Below, in pieces: positions 14,995 through 20,907 of a stretch of DNA of 20,907 nt. Position numbers and translations under genes: made by a program. The DNA lies in the NCBI GenBank assembly GCA_041738875.1, contig JBGSOW010000073.1, positions 1 through 20,907 on the forward strand, in the 5' to 3' direction. The notes under the pieces were generated by a model. It searched no databases. It saw only the letters and a list, made by a program, of their open reading frames with translations, and was not told where the DNA came from. Source of the stretch: JBGSOW01 sp041738875. GTDB taxonomy: Bacteria > Patescibacteriota > Dojkabacteria > CALFHW01. How positions within the stretch are numbered: position 1 is the first letter of the stretch; each line of letters starts with the position of its first letter.

Positions 14995-16088
14995 AGATAC
15001 TAGAAAAGTCCGAATATCTAGAGCTGTTCGAAGCTGCCGAAGTTGCAGATATTTTTCAACACAGCGCTTGGGCTTCGGCAGCTTCGAATTTAGGCTGGCA
15101 GGACGTAATCTATCTTACACATTCTGAAACTACTAGCGGGACTGAGGTAACTTTTCTAATAGCTGCACAAATAAAATCTATCCCGGTCCTTGGCAGTTAC
15201 ATTTCAATAATTCATGGACCAATAGTTTTACATCCTGAAAGACATTCGAAACTAATAGATAATTGGCCTGATTCTAGTCTTTTTAACGACACAATTAATG
15301 AAGAGCCCTTTGACGAGGTAAACAATTTTATTTCTGCGCTACATGATTTTGCATTGAGGAATAATTATTTTGTGCTACTAATCGAACCGCTTGCAAAAAG
15401 TAGTTCCAGTTTTGAAAAAAGACTGCTGGAGAATGGATATTTTGAGGCGCAGCTTTCGAATTTGCCCAAGTTTCCTCTTTATATAGATCTAGAACAAGAT
15501 GAAATTAGTTTAATCAATAGTTTTACAAAAACAACAAGGTACAATATTAATTACGCAAAAAAGCAAGGTGTTGTAGTGAGCAGCCACTTTCCAACTTCAG
15601 AGAACCTACACAAAGTAGATGAATTTTATGAGCATTTGACACAATTCTCGCTTAGAAAAGGATTTACTCCTTTGCCGAAAGCATATTTTTATACATTGTG
15701 GAAAAACTTTGCAGGAACAAAAAATTTAGCAATCATTGAAACGAGCAATAATGGGGAGGTGACATCTGTGAATTTTAGCCAGTTCTGGAAAAATTGGGCT
15801 GGTAGTTACTTCACAGTAAATCTAAACAAATATCCAAAATTAAAATCAAGCTATTTGTTGAAATGGGAAACTATGCTAATCGCAAAAGAACTTGGTGTCA
15901 AGATATTTGATATGTGGGGATACGTTCCAAATGCAAAGGAAGACGATCCCGATTATGGATACAGCCAATTTAAGCTTGGATTCAATCCAAAATCAGTACA
16001 AATGCCTGGTAGACTTATAAAAGTAACTAGTCCGTTTAGGTATACAATCTGGCGTCTATTAAATAAAATAAAATCTCAGAAAATATAA
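14991..16088 (+). CDS. FemAB/FemX-type peptidoglycan branching transferase
   Basis: Fem-type enzymes transfer amino acids from aminoacyl-tRNA to the peptide of a peptidoglycan precursor, making cross-bridges. The 365-residue protein shows the twin acyltransferase-fold pattern. SAWASAASNLGW lies near the N-terminus (25-36), FTKTTRYNINYAKKQGV at 178-194, and the closing FDMWG (306-310) followed by YGYSQFKLGFNP (322-333), which is the typical end of the second domain. There is no signal peptide, so it is cytoplasmic. Its ATG overlaps the stop of the MurF-like gene by 4 nt, indicating translational coupling and a shared pathway. The amino acid used and the exact substrate cannot be read from sequence. 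Confidence 0.85.
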   Translation: MKILEKSEYLELFEAAEVADIFQHSAWASAASNLGWQDVIYLTHSETTSGTEVTFLIAAQIKSIPVLGSYISIIHGPIVLHPERHSKLIDNWPDSSLFNDTINEEPFDEVNNFISALHDFALRNNYFVLLIEPLAKSSSSFEKRLLENGYFEAQLSNLPKFPLYIDLEQDEISLINSFTKTTRYNINYAKKQGVVVSSHFPTSENLHKVDEFYEHLTQFSLRKGFTPLPKAYFYTLWKNFAGTKNLAIIETSNNGEVTSVNFSQFWKNWAGSYFTVNLNKYPKLKSSYLLKWETMLIAKELGVKIFDMWGYVPNAKEDDPDYGYSQFKLGFNPKSVQMPGRLIKVTSPFRYTIWRLLNKIKSQKI

Positions 16089-16099
16089 TTTTATTTTTC

Positions 16100-16127
16100 T
16101 TGACTTCATTTCTGAATTAGTTAAGAT
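16100..16127 (+). promoter_or_regulatory. Candidate promoter of the GerMN-like gene
   Basis: TTGACT (16100-16105, 5 of 6 consensus), 16 nt, then TAAGAT (16122-16127, 4 of 6). The -10 ends 5 nt before the ATG at 16133, which again suggests a leaderless mRNA. It lies in the 44-nt gap after the FemAB-type gene. Confidence 0.45.
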
Positions 16128-16132
16128 AAAAT

Positions 16133-16873
16133 ATGGACGAGAAAATATTTGTTAAAAACGACAGAGGCAATACAGTTTCAGAGGCAAGCAGAAGTTCCAG
16201 TAGTTCAAGCATTCTTGGCATAGTTGCAGTTGTAATAATTGTCCTAGGAATAATTGGTTTACTAATTACGCTAGGTAACTCTGGAGAAGCAAATACAAAT
16301 ACCGCAACTCAAAATCCTATTGTGACGGATACAGAAGACACAAATAATAGCGAAGATCTAAATACTTCTGATAATAACAATGGAACACCTAGCTCTAATA
16401 ACTCGCAGCAGCCAGGTAACACAAATCCGCCTGCTACTAATCCAAATGATTTTGATGATGAAAAGCCTGAAGATGCAGTAGCGATCTTCTTCCCTAAAAA
16501 TCCCGAGTCCCAAACTAATGCGAATTTTGTTGCACCGATTTATCGAGACACTCCTGAAGAAAATCTTACTAGTTTTTTACTCAATACTCTTTTCATCGGA
16601 CCTGACCAAACTGAAGTTAGTCAAGGTTTTAGAAAAAATTGGGAATTCACAGGTGAGAATACTTGTGACCGTAACATAGGCTATAGTTTTGCAGCAAAAG
16701 CAGGAAATGTTTTGGAAATCAGAGTTTGCAGACTACTGACAACAGGAGATATTAACCAATTTGTCATTGCAGCACATACAACAATCGTTGCCGAAACAAG
16801 CTATTCTACTGTAAATGTATTAAATGGCGATACATGTCTAAATTTCCAAAGCAACACAGTTCAAAGTTGTTAA
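16133..16873 (+). CDS. Single-pass membrane protein with GerMN-like extracellular domain
   Basis: A 246-residue protein with a short cytoplasmic tail containing a Ser run (20-26), then a membrane helix at about 27-47 and an Asn/Thr/Asp/Pro-rich linker (50-112). The C-terminal domain (114-246) follows the GerMN pattern: a first strand AVAIFFPKN, then a basic APIYRDTPEENLTSFLLNTLFIGP, then a late TTIVAETSYSTVNVL. GerMN domains are found in cell-wall and germination proteins; this assignment is by pattern only. Four cysteines (178, 199, 235, 246) could form two disulfides outside the membrane. It sits between the FemAB-type gene and the M23 peptidase gene, which supports an envelope role. Confidence 0.7.
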   Translation: MDEKIFVKNDRGNTVSEASRSSSSSSILGIVAVVIIVLGIIGLLITLGNSGEANTNTATQNPIVTDTEDTNNSEDLNTSDNNNGTPSSNNSQQPGNTNPPATNPNDFDDEKPEDAVAIFFPKNPESQTNANFVAPIYRDTPEENLTSFLLNTLFIGPDQTEVSQGFRKNWEFTGENTCDRNIGYSFAAKAGNVLEIRVCRLLTTGDINQFVIAAHTTIVAETSYSTVNVLNGDTCLNFQSNTVQSC

Positions 16874-16875
16874 TG

Positions 16876-16884
16876 TGCTAGAAT
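16876..16884 (+). promoter_or_regulatory. Extended -10 element before the M23 peptidase gene
   Basis: TG-C-TAGAAT (16876-16884) matches an extended -10 with one mismatch. It lies 9 nt before the ATG at 16894, so the leader would be a few bases at most. It is the same element form as upstream of the small ORF at 11862. Confidence 0.4.
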
Positions 16885-16893
16885 TATAGTGTC

Positions 16894-18168
16894 ATGAATA
16901 TAAGTAGTGAAGGCTATGCCAGGAAGTATAAATACAATCATACGGATGAACTAAGCCCTAATTTTTCTCGTAGTGGAAAGAATGGAAGGGTACCTTCTAA
17001 AACCAAAAACTCTAATAGGAACTTTGTAGGTGATTATTTAACAATTAGAATAAGGCAATTATATGTTTCATTAATTCTCTTTGGGCAATTAATAGAAATT
17101 GTATTTACTGAGCTAAAGATTCGCTTGATACAAAGAATGTATTGGGGAAGAAGTTCATTTTATAAACAATTCTTCCATACTGTTGTCGTTGTTATTACGC
17201 TTTTTGCCATCTATACCGAGCTTGGAGTAAGGATAGTTACACCTCAACGTGAAGAGATTAGTATTGTAAGTCTAAGTACAAGTAGGCCAAGGATCGATAG
17301 CGATGTATTCCAACAACAGGGTTCACTTTTTCCACTAAATGAATTTAACGACGAAGCAGACGGTGTTTACCGTGAATACACTGTGGCGCAAGGAGATAGC
17401 ATAAGTAAGATTGCGAGTGAAAATGGGATTAGTGAGAATACTATCCGTTGGGCAAATAATATACCTATTAATCAGAATTCGTTGAGCGTGGGACAGATTA
17501 TTCGAATTCCTCAAATGAACGGTGTTTTATACACTGTGCGCGAGGGTGACACGGTCGACAGTATTTTGAGACGTGTGCAGCTGAAAGATCCTGGCGCAGA
17601 CAGGTTGACGTTTCTAGATTTGAACTCGGATGTTATCAGGGACGGTTCTCCTGTTACTGGTACTGTTGTATTTTTGCCTGACGCGACAATACCACTTCCA
17701 AGACCAACTCCGACTAGAAGGCCTGCTGCAACCACAATCAGTGGTGGTGGTGCAGTTGTTAACGTAGCACCTGGAACTTTTACAAACCCGATGCAGTTGT
17801 GTAATTATCAATACAGTAGAGGTTACAGTGGTTTTCACCGGGGTGTAGATTGGGCAGTTGCTCCTGGATGTAATGTAGTTGCAGCAGGATCAGGCGTTGT
17901 GAAAAGAGCTGGATGGTGTAGTGGACTTGGTTATTGTGTTTTAATAAGCCACGCTGGGGGACTTAGTACAATTTATGGTCATGGAAATGGCGTATTATAT
18001 GTTCGAGTTGGAGATGAAGTCAGTGCTGGTCAAAGGATCATGCAATCTGGCAACACTGGAATAAGTAGCGGTCCTCACCTTCACTTGTCACTAGGATCAA
18101 ACGGACGAGATATCTATGGTTGTATAAGCTGCAGGATAAACCCAAGAGGAATTATCCCTGGAGCGTAA
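16894..18168 (+). CDS. Membrane-anchored LysM / M23 metallopeptidase
   Basis: M23 enzymes cut peptidoglycan cross-links or bridges with a zinc ion. The 424-residue protein has a basic cytoplasmic head, a membrane helix near 94-112 and possibly a second hydrophobic stretch at 55-72. A LysM domain follows at about 161-206 (YTVAQGDSISKIASENGIS, then IRIP), and a second LysM-like unit at about 212-262 (YTVREGDTVDSILRR). A Pro/Arg/Thr linker leads to the M23 domain at about 299-420. The zinc and catalytic residues are complete: H315 and D319 (HRGVDW), H363 (YGHG), H395 and H397 (PHLHL). Six cysteines (303, 326, 342, 348, 410, 413) may form disulfides. It should act outside the membrane. It converges on recQ with a 2-nt gap. 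Confidence 0.9.
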   Translation: MNISSEGYARKYKYNHTDELSPNFSRSGKNGRVPSKTKNSNRNFVGDYLTIRIRQLYVSLILFGQLIEIVFTELKIRLIQRMYWGRSSFYKQFFHTVVVVITLFAIYTELGVRIVTPQREEISIVSLSTSRPRIDSDVFQQQGSLFPLNEFNDEADGVYREYTVAQGDSISKIASENGISENTIRWANNIPINQNSLSVGQIIRIPQMNGVLYTVREGDTVDSILRRVQLKDPGADRLTFLDLNSDVIRDGSPVTGTVVFLPDATIPLPRPTPTRRPAATTISGGGAVVNVAPGTFTNPMQLCNYQYSRGYSGFHRGVDWAVAPGCNVVAAGSGVVKRAGWCSGLGYCVLISHAGGLSTIYGHGNGVLYVRVGDEVSAGQRIMQSGNTGISSGPHLHLSLGSNGRDIYGCISCRINPRGIIPGA

Positions 18169-18170
18169 GG

Positions 18171-19673
18171 TTACTCATCATATACATTTTTTTCAACATG
18201 TAAACCCGTGCAAATATCACATATTTCACATGGTCTAGAAGCCTCTCCAAAATAATCTAGGATAATTTTTTGCCTACACCTATCTTGCATGCACATATCC
18301 ACCATTGCAGTTAATTTCTTGCGACCTTCCGCATTTATCTTTTTCAGTTTTGTAAAATTGACATACCTACTAAGAAATAGTATCCCACAATTAAAACTAT
18401 CTACCCGCAGCTCTTCGCCCTCGATAACTGCTTTGCAAACTCCTTTTTGATTAAAGATTTCAATAGTATTACTCAACTTTTTTATATTAATCTCTTCCAA
18501 TTCCTCAAGTATTTTTGTAACGTTCAGCCTAATGCCACCATGCAACCCTTTATTTTTAATTTCTGCTCTTAAAAAGTTATAGATCTTGTTTGCAATTCCA
18601 GGGTTTATGTAACTGTCTTCCAACATCTTTGCTCTCAAACTCACACCTTGCCAGTCGAAATTCACTATACTTGTTGACTGACTTCCGTTTCTACCTGCCC
18701 GTCCAGCTTCCTGGTAGTAATTCTCCAAAGAGTCCGAAATCCGTTCATGGATAACGCAAGTTATATCAGGCTTATCAACTCCCATGCCAAATGCGTTTGT
18801 TGCGACCATCACCTTGGGATTATTGTTTAAAAACTGCTCTTGTCTTTGTACCCGCTGGTCTGGACTTAATCCGGCATGGTAGAAGCTAGTCTCTATACCG
18901 GACTGGGTTAACTTACCTGCTAATTCTTCTACTCTTCTGCGGCTGTTTGTGTAGATGAGTACCGCGCCTCTATTCATATTTGTGCGGATTTGCTTAGACA
19001 GTTCTACTTGCTTCATATTTTTCATAACCTTTATGGCGAGATTTGTCCTTGCAAAACTGGTTTTGAATACTTTTGCCTTTGGGATACCTAGTTGCCTTGT
19101 TATGTCTTTACTTACTTTTGTGGTTGCGGTTGCAGTGAATGCTGCAACCGCAACTTCGGGACTATTCTTTTTTAATTCACCTATACTACTTGCAATTTCA
19201 AGGTAGGCAGGCCGAAAGTCATGCCCCCAGATGGAGACACAGTGAGCCTCGTCAATTGCAATTAATCCAACGCTCGCATATTTTAGTGCTTGGCTAATCA
19301 ACTTTGCACCCAAAGATTCGGGTGAAATATATAGAAATTGCAACTTCCCGCTTACGAAATCATCTAGTACCAGCTTTTTTTCAGAAGTATTCAGGTCGGA
19401 TGAATAGACTGCCGCTCTAATCCCAACTGAAACTAGCCTGTCAACTTGGTCTTTCATCAGTGAAATTAATGGCGAGACTACAATTGACGATAATCCTGTT
19501 GCTAAACCAGCTATTTGATAGCAAATACTTTTTCCTCCTCCGGTTGCTAGAAGTGCTAGGACTTCTTTATCCTTTAGAATGCTAGTGATTATTTCTTTTT
19601 GACCATCTCTGAAGCTATCATAGCCCCAGTATTTTTTTAGGATTGATTCTAATTCATATTGTTTACCCTTCAT
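18171..19673 (-). CDS. recQ: RecQ-family DNA helicase
   Basis: RecQ helicases unwind DNA 3'-5' during repair and recombination. The 500-residue protein has motif 0 FRDGQ (21-25), Walker A ATGGGKS (43-49), DEAH (141-144) with the RecQ aromatic loop SIWGHDFRP, ATATT (181-185), ATNAFGMGVDKPD (291-303) and QEAGRAGRNG (321-330). A zinc site at the end has C466, C482, C485 and C488 in MCMQDRCRQ and PCEICDIC. The order differs from E. coli RecQ: about 110 residues that could hold a winged helix (roughly 355-425) come before the zinc site, and the protein stops 12 residues after it. No HRDC domain is present. It follows the LysM membrane-protein gene by 57 nt. Confidence 0.9.
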   Translation of the reverse strand: MKGKQYELESILKKYWGYDSFRDGQKEIITSILKDKEVLALLATGGGKSICYQIAGLATGLSSIVVSPLISLMKDQVDRLVSVGIRAAVYSSDLNTSEKKLVLDDFVSGKLQFLYISPESLGAKLISQALKYASVGLIAIDEAHCVSIWGHDFRPAYLEIASSIGELKKNSPEVAVAAFTATATTKVSKDITRQLGIPKAKVFKTSFARTNLAIKVMKNMKQVELSKQIRTNMNRGAVLIYTNSRRRVEELAGKLTQSGIETSFYHAGLSPDQRVQRQEQFLNNNPKVMVATNAFGMGVDKPDITCVIHERISDSLENYYQEAGRAGRNGSQSTSIVNFDWQGVSLRAKMLEDSYINPGIANKIYNFLRAEIKNKGLHGGIRLNVTKILEELEEINIKKLSNTIEIFNQKGVCKAVIEGEELRVDSFNCGILFLSRYVNFTKLKKINAEGRKKLTAMVDMCMQDRCRQKIILDYFGEASRPCEICDICTGLHVEKNVYDE

Positions 19674-19730
19674 AGTGAAGGATAACCAATAATTCTTAAG
19701 TTTTCCTTAAATAATTAATCTAATAAATTT

Positions 19731-20480
19731 TTAGTTTAAATCTGGAAGAACGAGATTATAACCAATTGGTAGGTTAACGGGTGTGCCATTTGGAAGCAAT
19801 CTAAAGCCTCCATTTGCGTTATTTATGTCAACCCAAGCATAGCCACTTCCATACCTTGCCTCCGCAATTTGCCATAATGTATCGCCTTTTTTGACTACAT
19901 AATTATCCCCGCTGATATCTCCGAAGCTGTAATTGTTCAAACCTCGAACAAATGTATTTGTGCTCTGGTATTTAGTCGTTGCAGTTCGTCCTGTCTCCAC
20001 ATTTGAAGTTCCAGAGCCAGAATCTACCGAACCATTGTCATTATCATTTACTGCACTATCATTATCTGAATCATTACTTGAAACACTATCATTATTGCTG
20101 TCATTATTATCATTCTCTGGATCGTTATTATCTTCGTTGTCTCCGTTATTTTGTTCACCGTTAACATTAGCATCAGTATCAGTATCAGTATCCGAATCTC
20201 CACTAGCTTCTGTTTGTGAATCAGTATTTCTGTTTGTTGGTGTGTCGTTTTGATCACTTAAAAGACTTTGTGCAAGGCCAAAAACAAGTAATCCAATCCC
20301 TGCCAACAACAAGATGATCACTACTGCAGCAACTATTACATTGCGTGAATCCTCACTTCTAACTTCTTCTACATTGGGATTTGATTCCACTTTAGATACT
20401 ACCTCTTCGCGTGGGTTATTTGCAGCTACTACTACTTCGTCAGCTTTCTGCCGCTGATTATTTTTCTTATTTTTTGCCAT
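19731..20480 (-). CDS. Single-pass membrane protein with C-terminal LysM domain
   Basis: A 249-residue protein with a basic cytoplasmic head (MAKNKKNNQRQK), a membrane helix at about 48-71 and a very acidic Asp/Asn/Ser/Gly-rich linker (76-165). The C-terminal LysM-type domain spans about 193-247 (YVVKKGDTLWQIAEARYGSG, ending YNLVLPDLN). LysM binds N-acetylglucosamine in peptidoglycan, so the protein probably tethers the membrane to the wall. The linker is repetitive (several D-T-D-T, D-N-D-N and N-D-S runs) and could vary between strains. The GerMN-like protein has the same overall plan of head, helix, polar linker and wall domain. Confidence 0.85.
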   Translation of the reverse strand: MAKNKKNNQRQKADEVVVAANNPREEVVSKVESNPNVEEVRSEDSRNVIVAAVVIILLLAGIGLLVFGLAQSLLSDQNDTPTNRNTDSQTEASGDSDTDTDTDANVNGEQNNGDNEDNNDPENDNNDSNNDSVSSNDSDNDSAVNDNDNGSVDSGSGTSNVETGRTATTKYQSTNTFVRGLNNYSFGDISGDNYVVKKGDTLWQIAEARYGSGYAWVDINNANGGFRLLPNGTPVNLPIGYNLVLPDLN

Positions 20481-20527
20481 TGCAAGAAATATTAATTTTA
20501 AATAGCGGGCAGCTATCTTCTATTTAT

Positions 20528-20557
20528 AATATACTCATAAATATAGTTGGCATGCAA
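20528..20557 (-). promoter_or_regulatory. Candidate promoter of the LysM-protein gene
   Basis: Minus-strand TTGCAT (20557-20552), 18 nt, then TATATT (20533-20528). The predicted leader is about 40 nt and contains a 5-bp hairpin, ATAGC/GCTAT (20502-20516). Its -35 touches the -35 of the oppositely directed tRNA promoter. Confidence 0.45.
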
Positions 20558-20576
20558 GTAATATCTTCTGTATAAT
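20547..20576 (+). promoter_or_regulatory. Strong sigma70-type promoter reading into the tRNA array
   Basis: TTGGCA (20547-20552, 5 of 6), 18 nt, then a perfect TATAAT (20571-20576). Transcription would begin near 20583, about 60 nt before the first tRNA-like copy. A second possible element, TG-G-TAAAAT (20600-20608), lies between them. This is the best consensus promoter I see in the window. Confidence 0.6.
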
Positions 20577-20644
20577 CAATAACGTTTATGAAAAAAGCGT
20601 GGTAAAATAAGCAAGTCAAGTGACTAAATTTTAGAGCAATAGTT

Positions 20645-20710
20645 TGGTCAGTAGCTCAATGGCAGAGCAATTGAGCTGTTATCCCGGCAGGTCGGGATGT
20701 AGGTTCGAGT
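20645..20710 (+). pseudogene. Broken tRNA-Asn copy 1 (5' part plus palindrome)
   Basis: The 29 nt at 20643-20671 are identical to those at 20739-20767 in and before the intact tRNA-Asn: acceptor 5' strand TGGTCAG, the D-arm, and onward. After CTGTTA the copy has the 16-nt palindrome TCCCGGCAGGTCGGGA (20682-20697), then TGTAGGTTCGAGT. The 3' T-stem and the acceptor 3' strand are missing; TTAGTTTTTT follows. It cannot fold as a normal tRNA. It could be a degenerate copy or a processed RNA of another kind. Confidence 0.7.
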
Positions 20711-20740
20711 TTAGTTTTTTGACAATTTGATACGCAGTTT

Positions 20741-20812
20741 TGGTCAGTAGCTCAATGGCAGAGCAATCGGCTGTTAACCGATGGGTTGTAGGTTCGAGTC
20801 CTACCTGACCAG
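20741..20812 (+). tRNA. tRNA-Asn (anticodon GTT)
   Basis: A 72-nt cloverleaf folds fully: acceptor TGGTCAG/CTGACCA (7 bp), D-arm GCTC/GAGC, anticodon stem ATCGG/CCGAT around CTGTTAA (anticodon GTT), variable region GGGTT, and T-arm GTAGG/CCTAC with TTCGAGT loop. The discriminator base is G and CCA is not encoded, so it must be added afterwards. The tRNA reads AAC and AAU codons. It is flanked on both sides by broken copies of itself. Confidence 0.93.
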
Positions 20813-20841
20813 TTTAACCCCCAATAATAAAAATAATGTAT

Positions 20842-20897
20842 GCAATCGGCTGTTATCCCGACGTGTCGGGATGTAGGTTCGAGTCCTACCTGACCAG
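20842..20897 (+). pseudogene. Broken tRNA-Asn copy 3 (palindrome plus 3' part)
   Basis: GCAATCGGCTGTTA (20842-20855) matches the intact tRNA. It is then replaced by the 16-nt palindrome TCCCGACGTGTCGGGA (20856-20871), followed by the last 26 nt of tRNA-Asn, identical to 20787-20812. The acceptor 5' strand and D-arm are missing; AT-rich sequence lies in their place. It is the mirror of copy 1, which keeps the 5' part. The array may continue past the right edge, 10 nt further on. Confidence 0.7.
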
Positions 20898-20907
20898 TTC
20901 AATTCTC

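Noticed and set aside
18150..18190. Terminator between the M23 gene and recQ
   Set aside because: The gap is 2 nt, and I see no GC-rich stem with a T-run on either strand.
20643..20897. CRISPR array
   Set aside because: The repeated units are parts of tRNA-Asn of unequal length, with no regular spacers and no cas genes in the window.

Overview
The window is AT-rich, compact bacterial DNA using the standard code: TGA is a real stop in the MurF-like gene, and TAA and TAG are used elsewhere. Several features point to a small-genome bacterium of the Candidate Phyla Radiation (Patescibacteria). These are very short intergenic spaces, almost no Shine-Dalgarno sequences, a reduced gene set, a lone receiver protein with a disordered N-terminus, and many single-pass cell-wall proteins with Asn/Asp/Ser-rich linkers. 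The phylum is inferred from gene style only.

Left part (1-7992, all minus strand): an unknown 72-residue protein, then fusA, tuf and an S10-type ribosomal operon in the order rpsJ-rplC-rplD-rplW-rplB-rpsS-rplV-rpsC-rplP. rplP runs off the left edge. The usual fusA partners rpsL and rpsG are absent. A 13-bp perfect hairpin lies between tuf and rpsJ. The EF-Tu is unusual: three of its GTPase motifs, including NKxD, depart from consensus.

Middle (8000-13200): an XRE-type regulator with two overlapping 12-bp palindromes at its own promoter. It faces a minus-strand operon of receiver protein, enolase and a YhaM-like 3'-5' exoribonuclease. Next come a possible 26-residue lysine-rich peptide and mnmA, which modifies tRNA wobble uridine, arranged tail to tail with overlapping stops.

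Right part (13200-18170, plus strand): a cell-envelope cluster. It holds a membrane-anchored MurF-like ligase translationally coupled to a FemAB-type transferase, then a membrane-anchored GerMN-like protein, then a LysM/M23 peptidoglycan peptidase. Together these could build, branch and remodel peptidoglycan. On the minus strand follow a LysM membrane protein and a RecQ-type helicase.

Right edge (20547-20907): a strong promoter reads into an intact tRNA-Asn(GTT) flanked by two broken tRNA-Asn copies. In both broken copies the same ten-base stretch just after the anticodon is replaced by a 16-nt palindrome. This array and the EF-Tu are the two items most worth a second look.
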